NCBI RefSeq assembly: GCF_023091745.1
Contig: NC_068910.1
Location: 182,025,170 to 182,089,169 of the forward strand
Reading direction: 5' to 3'
DNA: 64,000 nt
Source: Budorcas taxicolor
Lineage: Eukaryota > Chordata > Mammalia > Artiodactyla > Bovidae
The notes beneath the pieces are model-generated. The model was not told where the DNA came from and searched no databases. It worked only from the letters and a program-made list of their open reading frames with translations. Positions 54,536 through 64,000 of the stretch are shown here, in pieces. The stretch's first letter is position 1. Each line of letters opens with the position of its first letter. A program made the position numbers and the translations under genes.

Positions 54536-55050
54536 TGGCTTCCCTGGTGGCTCAGATGGTAAAGAGTCCACCGTCTACCTGCGATGCAGGAGACGTGGGT
54601 TCAATTCCTGGGTTGGGAAGATCCCCCTGGAGGAGGGCATGGCAACCCACTCCAGTGTTCCTGGCCAGAGAATTCTATGAATAGAGGAGAATTCTATGAA
54701 CAGGTGGGCTACAGTCCAGGGGGTCACAAAGAGTCGGATACCACCGAGCAACTAACACGTTGCTACTGCTGCTGCTGCTAAGTCACTTCAGTTGTGTCCA
54801 ACTCTGTGCGACCCCAGAGACGGCCGCCCACCAGGCCCCTCCGTCCCTGGGATTCTCCAGGCAAGAACACTGGAGTGGGTTGCCATTTCCTTCTCCAATG
54901 CATGAAAGTGAAAAGTGAAAGTGAAGTCGCTCAGTCGTGTCTGACTCTTCACGACCCCATGGACTGCAGCCTACCAGGCTCCTCTGTCCATGGGATTTTC
55001 CAGGCAAGAGTACTGGAGTGGGGTGCCATTGCCTTCTCCAAACTAACACA
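54536..55050 (+). mobile_element. Bov-tA SINE interrupted near its 3' end by Bov-A2
   Basis: The head 'tggcttccctggtggctcag', an internal tandem duplication of 'agaattctatgaa' (about 54669-54701) and the tail 'gagcaactaacacgtt' lie before a nested Bov-A2 (54762-55040). The outer target-site duplication ttaaacatga is intact at 54526-54535 and 55051-55060. Confidence 0.93.
54762..55040 (-). mobile_element. Bov-A2 dimeric SINE nested in a Bov-tA
   Basis: A full antisense Bov-A2 from the CTG-repeat end to 'ccattgccttctcca'. Repeats aactaacac(g/a)tt at 54750-54761 and 55041-55052 flank it. Confidence 0.95.
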
Positions 55051-55060
55051 TTAAACATGA

Positions 55061-55348
55061 ACTAATCATTCCTGACTGAATCTTTCCCTGTATGAAGATG
55101 CATGCAGGCACTGTTCTATTCCCACCTTTCTTGCTCATTCTTCCCACAAGGGTTGTCTGCATTTCCTCTGTTTATGGGTTCATCATTTGTTCCTCAGCCC
55201 TTCTGGTCTGGTTTCTGACCCCCTACACTACTTTACTGATGAAGTCAGCTCCATGTGGTTAAACCCAGTGACTGCTCTTCAGTCATTGTCCTTGACTCCT
55301 CGGAAGCATCTGACACCCTTGGCCATTCCCTTCCTCTCCTCTTTCCTT
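55061..55348 (+). mobile_element. L2/CR1 reverse transcriptase relic, first part
   Basis: 'cttgactcctcggaagcatc' to 'tgacacccttggccatt' aligns with the L2 RT motif A region (DLSAAFDTVDH type). It is heavily mutated and not translatable. Confidence 0.55.
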
Positions 55349-55526
55349 ATTTACTTTTAAATTTTCTTTCAATGTGGACCATTTTTAAAGTCTTTATTGA
55401 ATTTACTACACTATTGATTTTTTGGGCCATAAGGCAAATGAGACCTTAGTTCTCTGACCAGAGGTTGAACCTGCACCGTCTTCACTGGAAGGCGAAGTCT
55501 TAACCACTGGAGTACCAGGGAAGTCC
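55349..55526 (-). mobile_element. CHR-type SINE with 11-bp target-site duplication
   Basis: Antisense CHR ('accatttttaaagtcttta' to 'accactggagtaccaggg'). Perfect repeats cctctttcctt at 55338-55348 and 55527-55537 flank it. Confidence 0.92.
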
Positions 55527-55557
55527 CCTCTTTCCTTTTTATGTTCACCCATTAATC

Positions 55558-55690
55558 CCCCCTAGAAGATACACTTCATGAAAACACATGGATTATCTGT
55601 TTTGTACCTGTTGTATCTATATCCTAGAACAGTCCTGGCACATAGTAAGTGCTCATTAAATATTTACTCAGTGAATGAGTGAATCAATTG
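55558..55690 (+). mobile_element. L2 LINE 3' end
   Basis: 'tagaacagtcctggcacata' and 'agtgctcattaaatatttac' to 'gtgaatgagtgaatc' are the L2 terminus. Confidence 0.75.
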
Positions 55691-55799
55691 CATAAATTTT
55701 CATCTCATTATAGTACATGAAGGGAAGTGCAACTAGAAAAGAACATATGATGGGGGTCTATCCTCATATTAGGGAGAGGCACAGTGTTTGTGAAGGCTT

Positions 55800-56108
55800 C
55801 TGGTTTTGACACTCCCACACTCTCCAACTTTTCTTTCCACCTCTCCAACCTCCCCTTCCCAATCTCCTTTACCAGACGCGTTCTCCTTCTCTCACCCTAA
55901 TGTGCCATTCCTCAGGCATTGTTCCTGGACCCTATTTTCTTCACACCTTACAACCCCTCCCCAGGTAACATTAGCCATGTCATTTTCCATCTACATACCC
56001 ATACCACCTTCAGTGAGAAGACCTCAGCCTGGGCCTGTCTTCCGAGCTCCAGACCATTAGATCCAGTGGATCCCTGCCTGCTCAGCATCTCTGCCTGCAT
56101 GTCTTATT
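55800..56108 (+). mobile_element. L2/CR1 reverse transcriptase relic, second part
   Basis: 'ttcctcaggcattgttcctg' to 'gaccctattttcttc' aligns with the GVPQGSVLGPLLF region of L2 RT (motif B), and 'cctgctcagcatctctgcct' with sequence downstream of it. Confidence 0.55.
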
Positions 56109-56351
56109 GCTTGTTGTTCAGTCGCTGAGTCATGTCTGACTCTTCATGAGTCCATGAACTGCAGCATGCCAGGCTTCCATGTCCTTCACCATCTCCTGAA
56201 GTTTGCTCAGATTCATGTCCGTTGAGTCAGTGATGCTATCTAACAATCTCATCCTCTGTCACTCCCTTCTTCTGCCTTCAATCCTTCCCAGAATCACAGT
56301 CCTTTCCAGTGAGTCAGCTCTTCACATCAGGTGGCCAAAGTATTGGAGCAT
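56109..56351 (-). mobile_element. BovB LINE 3' end, CAA-type tail
   Basis: Antisense BovB 'cttgttgttcagtcgctgag' to 'aaagtattggagcatg'. It interrupts the L2 relic. Confidence 0.92.
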
Positions 56352-56525
56352 GTCCTGTATGCAGCTCAAAAGGGACGTATCCAGAATTAAGTAGACACAC
56401 TAGGGCTTCTCCATTCCCCATATTTGCTTATTTTCCATTGTTCTCTGTCTCAACAAGTAACACCACCTTCCGCCTAGTTATTCATGCTTCCTTCTCACTT
56501 TTTAAGTCTCCTTCCTGGAACTGAG
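56352..56525 (+). mobile_element. L2/CR1 relic, third part
   Basis: 'tctctgtctcaacaagtaac' and 'accaccttccgcctagttat' continue the L2 order after the BovB. Confidence 0.5.
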
Positions 56526-56587
56526 GATAACGATTTTAGACGTGATTATAATAAATAAGATTCAATCTATTAGGCCCCTCATTCTCT

Positions 56588-56772
56588 TTTTAAATTTTTA
56601 TTTATTTGGCTGCATCAGGATCTTTTTTTGCGGTGTGAGGGCTCTCTAGCTGTGGCACTTGGGTTTAATTGCTCCATGACTTGTGGGATCTTAGTCCTCC
56701 GACCAGAGATTGAACTCGCATCTCCTGCTTTGGAAGGTGGATTCTTAACCACTGGACAATCAGGGAAGTCCT
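56588..56772 (-). mobile_element. CHR-type SINE, antisense
   Basis: 'ttatttggctgcatcaggat', 'gactagagattgaactc'-like B-box text at about 56703 and 'taaccactggacaatcaggg' define a diverged copy. Confidence 0.85.
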
Positions 56773-56799
56773 CCTTAATTCTTTTATTCTCTACTTACT

Positions 56800-57079
56800 G
56801 CTGCTGCTGCTAAGTCGCTTCAGTCATGTCTGACTCTGTGCGACCCCATAGATGGCAGCCCACCAGCCTCCCCCATCCCTGGGATTCTTTAGGCAAGAAC
56901 ACTGGAGTGGGCTGCCATTTCCTTCTCCAATGCATGAAAGTGAAAAGTGAAAGTGAAGCTGCTCAGTCGTGCTGACTCTTCACGACCCCATGGACTGCAG
57001 CCTACCAGGCTTCTCCATCCATGGGATTTTCCTATGGTGTGGGAAGGAGTACTGGAGTGGGGTGCCATTGCCTTCTCCT
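56800..57079 (-). mobile_element. Bov-A2 dimeric SINE
   Basis: An antisense Bov-A2 with its CTG-repeat end. In the second unit the text after 'gggattttcc' (57024-57033) is replaced by 'tatggtgtgggaaggag'. Flanks ctcta(c/g)ttact lie at 56789-56799 and 57080-57090. Confidence 0.93.
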
Positions 57080-57090
57080 CTCTAGTTACT

Positions 57091-57390
57091 AGATGTAGAT
57101 AAGTCTCAAGTATAGTACACATACATAACTTTCCTTTACAAAATTGCTTTATCTGGAGTTATTAATTGCCTCTTTTTTGGTTTGTTCATTTCATTTGTTT
57201 GCTAACTATATCTTCCCATACTTCAAATAGCTCTATTAAACACTTCTAAGTACACTGTTCAACTTTGTCAAACTTGATACATAGTCCATCCAATCCATTT
57301 TCCTCCCAGGGATATATATTTTTCAAGAATCCTCTCCTCTTTTTCTCTTCTCTCACTGTTCCCTTGTTTCCTGGACCCCATGTCTTCTTC
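57091..57390. other. Unassigned segment
   Basis: No gene or repeat is recognised. Confidence 0.35.
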
Positions 57391-57402
57391 CTTTCTTGGT
57401 TT

Positions 57403-58118
57403 CACTTCAGTTCAGTAGCTCAGTCGTGTCCGATTCTCTCTGACCCCATGAATCACAGCACACCAGGCCTCCCTGTCCGTCATCATCTCCCAGAGTTCAC
57501 TCAAACGTATGTCCATAGAGTCGGTGATGCCATCCAGCCATCTCATCCTCTGTCGTCCCCTTTTCCTCCTGCCCCCAATCCATCCCAGCATCAGAGTCTT
57601 TTCCAGCGAGTTAACTCTTCGCATGAGGTGGCCAAAGTACTGGAGTTTCAGCTTCAGCATCATTCCTTCCAAAGAACACCCAGGGCTGATCTCCTTCAGA
57701 ATGAGCTGGTTGGATCTCCTTGCAGTCCAAGGGACTCTCAAGAGTCTTCTCCAACACCACAGTTCAAAAGCATCAATTCTTCGGTGCTCAGCTTTCTTCA
57801 TGGTCCAACTCTCTCATCCATACATGACTACTAGAAAAACCATAGCCTTGACTAGACAGACCTTTGTTGGCAAAGTAATGTCTTTGCTTTTCAATATGCT
57901 ATCTAGGTTGGTCATAACTTTCCTTCCAAGGAGTAAGCATCTTTTAATTTCATGGCTGCAATCACCATCTGCAGTGATTTTGGAGCCCTGAAGAATAAAG
58001 TCTGACACTGTTTCCACTGTTTCCCCATCTATTTCCCATGAAGTGATGGGACCAGATGCCATGATCTTAGTTTTCTGAATGTTGAGCTTTAAGCCAACTT
58101 TTTCACTCTCCTCTTTCA
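57403..58118 (-). mobile_element. BovB LINE with 12-bp target-site duplication
   Basis: Antisense BovB from the ACTGA tail to a truncation at 'cactctcctctttca'. Perfect repeats ctttcttggttt at 57391-57402 and 58119-58130 bound it. Frames 57412-57801 and 57814-58119 keep C-terminal BovB text but are out of frame with each other. Confidence 0.95.
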
Positions 58119-58181
58119 CTTTCTTGGTTTACGCTCTCATTTTAATGAAATATTTCCTTTAGTAGCTTCTGAGAAGCATCA

Positions 58182-58365
58182 TGAAAAAGATTGAAGGCAA
58201 GAAGAGAAGGGGACAACAGAGGATGAGATGGCTGGATGGCATCACTGACTCAATGGACATGAGTTTGAGTGAACTCTGGGAGTTGGTGATGGACAGGGAG
58301 TCCTGGCATGCTGCAGTCCATGGGGTCTCAAAGAGTTGGACACAACTGAGTGACTGAACTGAACT
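58182..58365 (+). mobile_element. Short BovB 3' end with 11-bp target-site duplication
   Basis: Only the last 184 bases of BovB, sense, with an ACTGA-type tail. Perfect repeats gagaagcatca at 58171-58181 and 58366-58376 bound it. Confidence 0.95.
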
Positions 58366-58376
58366 GAGAAGCATCA

Positions 58377-58930
58377 AGTAAATTTTTGAGGCAACATGTC
58401 TGAAATGTCCTCACCTTATCCTCATATTAAGATACTAATTTGGTTGAGTATAGAATTCCAGGTTGAAAATAACTTTCCATCAAAAATTTGAACTTATTTC
58501 ATTGTTTTTATTTTATAAAAAATGCTGTGTTTGAGAAGTTTGATGCCATTCAATTTCCAGTTCTTGTATGTGACATGCTCTCTATGGAAGATTTTGAGCT
58601 TCTCTGTTAAGTACTAGAGATCTTAAATTTTGTAATGGACCCTGATACATATATTTTTTTTATCATTCATTCCTTAGACTTTTACAATCTGAAAACTCAA
58701 GTTCTTCAATTCTGATAACTTTTTTTAATATTATTATTAATTTTCAATATATAATTTCCTTTCTAGTATTATTTTTTCTATTCTCTTTTTCTGGATTTAA
58801 AGTTTTATTCTTTTTTTTTTCTTGTATCATCTCTTTTTCCTCTAACTTTTGTCTTCATATTTAATTTTGATTTCTCCCTTTCACACCAGAGGCTTCTCCT
58901 AAAATGCTGTCATCCTTGGATATTATAATT
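58377..58930 (-). mobile_element. Probable ancient L1/HAL1-like remnant, antisense
   Basis: 'gagtatagaattccaggttg', 'gagaagtttgatgccattca' and 'tctgaaaactcaagttcttc' resemble a widespread old mammalian L1-type repeat that I recall in antisense. The family is uncertain. Confidence 0.45.
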
Positions 58931-60158
58931 CAGCTTAAGCTACACTGTGTGTTTGAATGAGTTTGTTGATTTGGTGGGCTTTACTGTGGGTGAATTGTAT
59001 GGCCATCTGGCTTTTTCATAGAGACCTTCAAATGTCAATTTCTGCACATTTTTATTCTGTGGTAGTTCAGTTTCTCCAGAGAAGATCCTGTGGTCTCCTG
59101 CGTGTGTGTATAAGCTCCTCATGTGTATAAGCTCTCCTCCTGGTGTGTATAAGCTTCCCTTGACTTCCTGGAGCAGGTGGATGGGAAATTTTTGAGGTCT
59201 TATAACCAAAAGTGGGATCTGGCTGCTCACTGCTCAAAAGCCAACAGAGAAGCTAGTTTGGTGGAAAGGAAAATTTCCTTTAGTTTGGATGCTGGCAACC
59301 AAAAGGAAACCAGATGCTTGTCCAAAGGCCTACATTTCCATCCTCCAACAATCAGTGGGCAAGAGCTTTTATAGACAGAGTGCGGGGGCAACACGCAGAA
59401 AGAGCATGGTCAGTTCTGACAGTCCTCTTGAAATCAGCCATTGGCCACTCTTAGAACTGCGGCAGCTTCTGTCATGGCTGCAGTCTGGTCACCATGTAGT
59501 TAACTTCTTCCACCTGATGGAGGTCTCAGTACTACAAGACAGCTCACAGGATAAGGCTCAGAATATTATATACAGCCTCTGAGAAGGAACTAAAGATCCT
59601 TCACTTTGATTAATGACTACATTATTATTATTTGGCTTCCTTTGACATTTTCCTTTGTTTCTGCATTTTCTCACTTCTCTGATTAAATTTATTCTTTGGC
59701 TAAGTTTCTTCCACAGACAAAAGACAGGCTGAGGACTTGTGGGACAAGGACCATAGGGGTCTTGCTCTGTTTCAGTCTCACTTTTCAGTTAGCAGACTTT
59801 CACTTAATCCCTCACTTTCCAAATTCTGCATCTTGGTTCCTGAATACAGTATCCCTCTAGTTCAGTTTCTGCATGGGTGCTCTCTCCCGTCTCTCTGGGC
59901 TTTACAGAGTGATGATATGTAGGGAGCATTAAAATGAATTTATCTAGGCAGAAATTTTGGAATCTGACCTTTCTTAGGAGCTGACAATATCTCCCCAGAG
60001 AGAAATAGCTGTGAGTGGCTGGATACAGGCAGGATTTCTTGTCCTTCCTCTGACTCCAGGTTTAGGGTCTGTTTCCTAATTCCCATGTTCCTTTTGCCGT
60101 TAGTATTTTATATTGTATAGGAATACAGCCCTATTGATATGTAAAATTTGGGTAGAAC
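58931..60158. other. Unassigned segment, possible LTR remnant
   Basis: Three copies of tgtgtataagct occur at 59105-59116, 59122-59133 and 59144-59155. About 59175-59900 has the feel of a ruminant LTR, but I cannot identify it. No gene is seen. Confidence 0.3.
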
Positions 60159-60738
60159 TAAAAGGAAATCATGGAGAAGGCAATGGCACCCCACTCCAGT
60201 ACTCTTGCCTGGAAAATCCCATGGAGGGAGGAGCCTGGTAGGCTGCAGTCCATGGGGTCGCTAAGAGTCGGACACAACTGAGCGACTTCACTTTCACTTT
60301 TCACTTTCATGCACTGGAGAGGGAAATGGCAACCCATCCCAGTGTTCTTGCCTGGAGAATCCCAGGGACAGGGGAGCCTGGTGGACTGCCGTCTATGGGG
60401 TCGCACAGAGTCGGACACGACTGAAGCGACTTAGCAGCAGCAGCAGCAAAAGGAAATCAACCCTGAATATTCATTGGAAGGACTAATGCTGAAGCTGAAG
60501 CTCCAGTACTTTGACCACCTGATGGGAAAAACTGACTCATTAGAAAAGACCCTGATGCTGGGAAAGATTGAAGGCAAGAGGAGTAAGGGATGACAGAGGA
60601 TGAGATGGTTGGATGGCTTCACCAACTCAATGGACAAGAGTTTGAGCAAGTTCCAGGAGATGATGAAGGACAGGGAAGCCCGGTGTACTACAGTCCATGG
60701 GGTCTCAGAGAGTCAGACATGACTGAGTGACTGACAAC
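60159..60738 (+). mobile_element. BovB LINE 3' end interrupted by Bov-A2
   Basis: BovB text 'aaaaggaaatc' (60160-60170) resumes at 60448 and runs through 'tgaatattcattggaaggac' to the CAA-like tail at 60738. The interruption is a Bov-A2. Confidence 0.9.
60171..60447 (+). mobile_element. Bov-A2 dimeric SINE nested in BovB
   Basis: A full sense Bov-A2 from 'atggagaaggcaatggcacc' to the CAG-repeat end. Perfect repeats aaaaggaaatc at 60160-60170 and 60448-60458 flank it. Confidence 0.96.
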
Positions 60739-60744
60739 AAGTCT

Positions 60745-60970
60745 TTGTTGTTGTTGTTTAGTCACTAACTTCATGTCTACTAAGTGGTGTCTCTTTTGTG
60801 ACCCCATGGACTGTAGACTGCCAGGCTCCTCTATCCGTGGGATTTCCCAAGTAAGAGTATTGGATTAGGTTGCCATTTCCTTTTCCAGGGGGTCTTCCCA
60901 ATCCAGGGTCGAACTCACATCTCCTACACTGGCAGGTGGGTTCTTTTTCACTGAGCCACCAGAGAAGCCC
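60745..60970 (-). mobile_element. Bov-tA SINE with CAA-type tail
   Basis: An antisense copy. The tail is TTGTTGTTGTT on the plus strand and the head ends 'actgagccaccagagaagcc'. Confidence 0.92.
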
Positions 60971-61414
60971 AAACCTAACTCTTAAACAAAGGTTTATTTG
61001 TATCAGCCCTATGCAGTAGGGCTTAGATACACCATTTTGTGCATTGTTGGGGTGATGGGAGAAATCGGAAGAGGCTGGTGAAGAAATGTAAGTGTTTGGC
61101 TGAAAACATCTTTGTGGGACTGTCTCTTTGACCAATGTTTCTTTCCTTGTTTCCTAGAACAAAGCTACTGAGTAGTCATTGCCCATTTTTAAAATCACTG
61201 GATTTTGAAAGTTGTCCCCATTTATGGCAACAACAAAGAAAAACCTTGGTGTCTCACTAAAAGAACCTCAGAATTAGACCAAAAGAAGAACATTTTAGAA
61301 GGGGTGTGGGAAAAAGAGCTGATGACTCTTTTCACAGTTGAGATGATACACCTAACACTGTGCTAGTCATTATAATGCACATAAATGACTGAATATTTAT
61401 GAGCCTCATTAAGA
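60971..61414. other. Unique segment
   Basis: No gene or repeat is recognised. Confidence 0.4.
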
Positions 61415-61653
61415 AGGATTAAAAGAAATAGGTGAAACTAATTTTAATAATATAGTTTAATTCACTATTTCCAAAAGTATCACTTCAACATGTAATTAGT
61501 ATAAAATGTCACTGAGTTATATGATATTTTCATGTTTGTTCTGAGTCTTTCAAACCCGGTATGTGTTGTATTCCTCCAGCACATGTCAGTTGGGACTTAA
61601 TCATGTTTCAAGTGCTTAATGTGGGCATTGGTTACTGTACTGGATAGCACAGC
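61415..61653 (+). mobile_element. hAT-type non-autonomous DNA transposon
   Basis: 'aaataggtgaaactaatttt', 'cacttcaacatgtaattagt', 'catgtttcaagtgcttaatg' and 'tactgtactggatagcacag' follow, in order, a mammalian non-autonomous hAT element that I recall. The left terminus is not preserved. Confidence 0.65.
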
Positions 61654-63590
61654 TCTTAAACCATTCATTACCAATGGGAGGCAATGGGCTGTGACTATAA
61701 GTTATCACGACTGTAAGCTTCTGGTGAAACCTCAGTACATTGAACCATTCAAATGCAAAGCAGGTATGATTGTCAATAAGCCTTGCACCTCTGAGCTGAG
61801 AAAACTGTGAGCCTCCTGGACGTAAGGCCTTTGGAGCCATTGAATGGGAACAGGCTTTCTGTCTGAAGGACTAGCTCAAGAAATCCTGGGCATTTTCCTT
61901 TCTTGAGGCATCCAGTATTTCCACCCCGCCCACCCTCACCCCTTTACAAATTAAGGCTTTTATTTTCCTAATTTTCAATGGGAAATAAACTTTTGTGGTA
62001 ACTAAGGTGTATTTCATGAGCCTCTTGGGAATTTATGGAATTCAGATGGAATTTCATTGATGGTGTACTGATAAACAAAGCAGAACAGACTCCATCTTCT
62101 TTCTGGGGTGGATGGGCCTGAACTCGATTATAACTAATTTCTGTATTAACTGAACAAGCATGAATTCAAATAATATGCTACTTTGCCTCGAAGTATACTA
62201 AGATTCCTGGGATCCCAAATGTATTATCAAGATGACCTAACTCATTCTCATTCTGCAGACCTGTTGTTTGGATTGGTAAATACAGCATTTTATCTGAATC
62301 TGCTTCATTCCATGAGCTATTTGCTTGTTACTCCTAAAACAGACATGGCTGGGACAGGAGGGTGGGGTTATCCCCTTTCTAGACCATCTGGCCCCTCTTG
62401 TTTCAGATTCTAAGAAGCATCCTTGGCTGCTCCATCCTCCATGTTTCTCATACACAGGACTGACAGGCATTCATTAAGAGGGAAGTGCACACCCTGTTTG
62501 ACTTTCAGAGGATCAGCAAAATTATTTTTTGTCTGCATGAAAGATGGCACCTTGAAATATTCCAGTCCTGGTCAACTCTTCAGACAAACGACCTGCTTAT
62601 TGGTCAAATTGCCAGCTCAGGCCAAGGCATCTCCCACTCCTGGTCTGCCTGAGTCCCAGCAGTCCTCTCCAACAAGCCTCTCACACTTCTAAAAAGGTGA
62701 CATTTTAGCAGTCTGTTTATAAAACTGCCAAAGGAACATTTATCATGAGGTGCAAACAGAAGAGGCACTGGAGTGAAATGTTTTTCACCAGGTTTTCCAG
62801 AACCCTACCTCCCAGGCCTCCCGGACATCTCTTGTTTCCCTGAGCAACCCCTCAAATATCAGAAGAACATGATTCAGCAGAACAGGTGACCCCAGAGTGC
62901 AGATACATGCTGTGTGAAAGCTTGGGCCGGGCAGACTTAAATGGTTAGAAGGGTCAGAATCCACCACAACTGTGTCCAAGGGATTATTAAAATAATATGC
63001 TGAAGGGAAATTTTTCTGATTACAGCAAGAGTCCAAGAGGTTAAGGAACTGCTGATAAAATATCCCTGACTGACTGGAGTTGCCCCTGGCATTATATTAC
63101 ATTTTGACAGGCTGCCCATGTTGGAAAACAAATAGATATTCCTTCAGCAAGATGGTGGCAAATCAATTCTTTTCCAGGAACAGCGGCCACTGAAGCATAG
63201 ATTTAGGAGCATTATGCAGTTTTCTCTAGTGACTTATCCAGTTTGCTGTCTGCCAACTTGTTTGAACTTCTTTGGGGGAAATACCAGAATCAGAAGTTAA
63301 TGTCCTGAGGAGAAGCTACCATCAGAACATTACTCATTAACTGAGAAAACCTGAAAATAACCAGAAAGATCTGGCTGCAGTCATTGAAGCCAGACCAATA
63401 TGGAGCCGCTGTCTCTTTCCTCCAGAGGTCACTGGTCAGGCCATCCATGGCATGCTTGGGAAATAAACTCTGATGGACCACCTAGCCTGTGTTATACTGT
63501 TCAAGCAGAGTTACGAGGTCTTCCAAGCACTACAGGATTCCCTATCACTGATCTCACTCAGATGTTTACAGCCAGGGTACGATCCACCTT
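61654..63590. other. Longest repeat-poor stretch
   Basis: Nearly 2 kb shows no transposon I can recognise. Short frames (for example 62183-62413, 62423-62692 and 62785-63036) have no known domain or splice structure. This is the part most worth comparing across species for conserved non-coding sequence. Confidence 0.45.
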
Positions 63591-63842
63591 GAGGCTGCCC
63601 TGGTGGTTCAGCAGTAAAGAATCGGCCTGCCTTGGGTGGGGGAGATCCCCTGGAGGAGGGCTTGGCAACCCACTCCAGTATTCTTGCCTGGAGAATCCCA
63701 CGGGCAGAGGAGCCCGGAGGGTTATAGTCCATGGGATCACAAAGAGTGGGACACAACTAAGTAATTGAGCACATGTGTACATACACACAGTCACACACAT
63801 ACCCTTTCACACACTCACACTCATTCACACAAGCTCACACAG

Positions 63843-63876
<34 letters not shown>

Positions 63877-63877
63877 G
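63591..63877 (+). mobile_element. Bov-tA SINE whose tail is a CA microsatellite
   Basis: The SINE spans 63591-63770, with about 25 bases around the B box missing. A CA-rich tract then runs to 63877, pure at 63844-63873. The repeat cgatccac at 63580-63587 and 63878-63885 encloses both, so the microsatellite belongs to the insertion. Confidence 0.9.
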
Positions 63878-64000
63878 CGATCCACTTCAGATCCAAGAAA
63901 CTGGCCTCAGCTGGACTAGCTGCCTCTCCCACCCTCCTCTCTCTCTCTTCTCTCCATGTTTGCGTTCTCTTTCTCAGCCAACAAATGGAAATGGAGATTT
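63878..64000. other. Unassigned window edge
   Basis: A C/T-rich stretch is present. Nothing is recognised. Confidence 0.35.

Overview
The window is nuclear DNA of a ruminant, almost certainly a bovid. It is dense in repeats restricted to ruminants or cetartiodactyls: about fifteen BovB (RTE-class) LINE pieces, more than twenty Bov-tA SINEs, Bov-A2 dimeric SINEs and CHR-type SINEs. A young bovid-type L1 3' end lies at 34.57-34.79 kb. Older mammalian layers are also present (L2, MIR, MLT1, hAT-type MITEs, L1M). I find no convincing cellular protein-coding gene, exon series, tRNA, rRNA or CRISPR array. Repeat names come from my memory of family consensus sequences, not from a search.

Layout. 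0-5.5 kb is old L1 in both orientations with Bov-tA insertions. 5.6-21.6 kb is mostly unique, with scattered BovB, Bov-tA, CHR, MIR, L2 and hAT pieces; the most unusual open frame (205 codons) lies in a GC-richer patch at 18.0-18.8 kb. 21.6-25.8 kb is a nested stack: an old L1 holds an ERV LTR, the LTR holds two BovB copies in inverted orientation, and the same L1 also holds a Bov-tA and an MLT1 LTR. 26-31.7 kb carries a class I ERV leader plus LTR and several SINEs. 31.7-33.4 kb is the longest BovB. 33.5-38.5 kb is one old L1 split by a young L1 end, two BovB copies and a Bov-A monomer. 39.5-51.3 kb alternates unique DNA with BovB, MIR, L2, an MLT1-like LTR, a solo LTR at 44.87 kb and antisense L1. 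52.3-57.1 kb is the densest SINE cluster, laid over an L2/CR1 relic, and includes an inverted duplication at 52.33-52.85 kb. 57.4-60.97 kb has three BovB copies and nested SINEs. 60.97-63.59 kb is the longest repeat-poor stretch.

The only recognisable protein-coding signal is BovB reverse transcriptase, in decayed copies. One minus-strand copy (23.4-24.5 kb) keeps RT motifs A, B and C in a single frame. The interest here is structural: inverted repeats, nested insertions with readable target-site duplications, microsatellites that grew from SINE tails, and two kinds of BovB 3' tail. I saw nothing that looks like an undescribed biochemical system.
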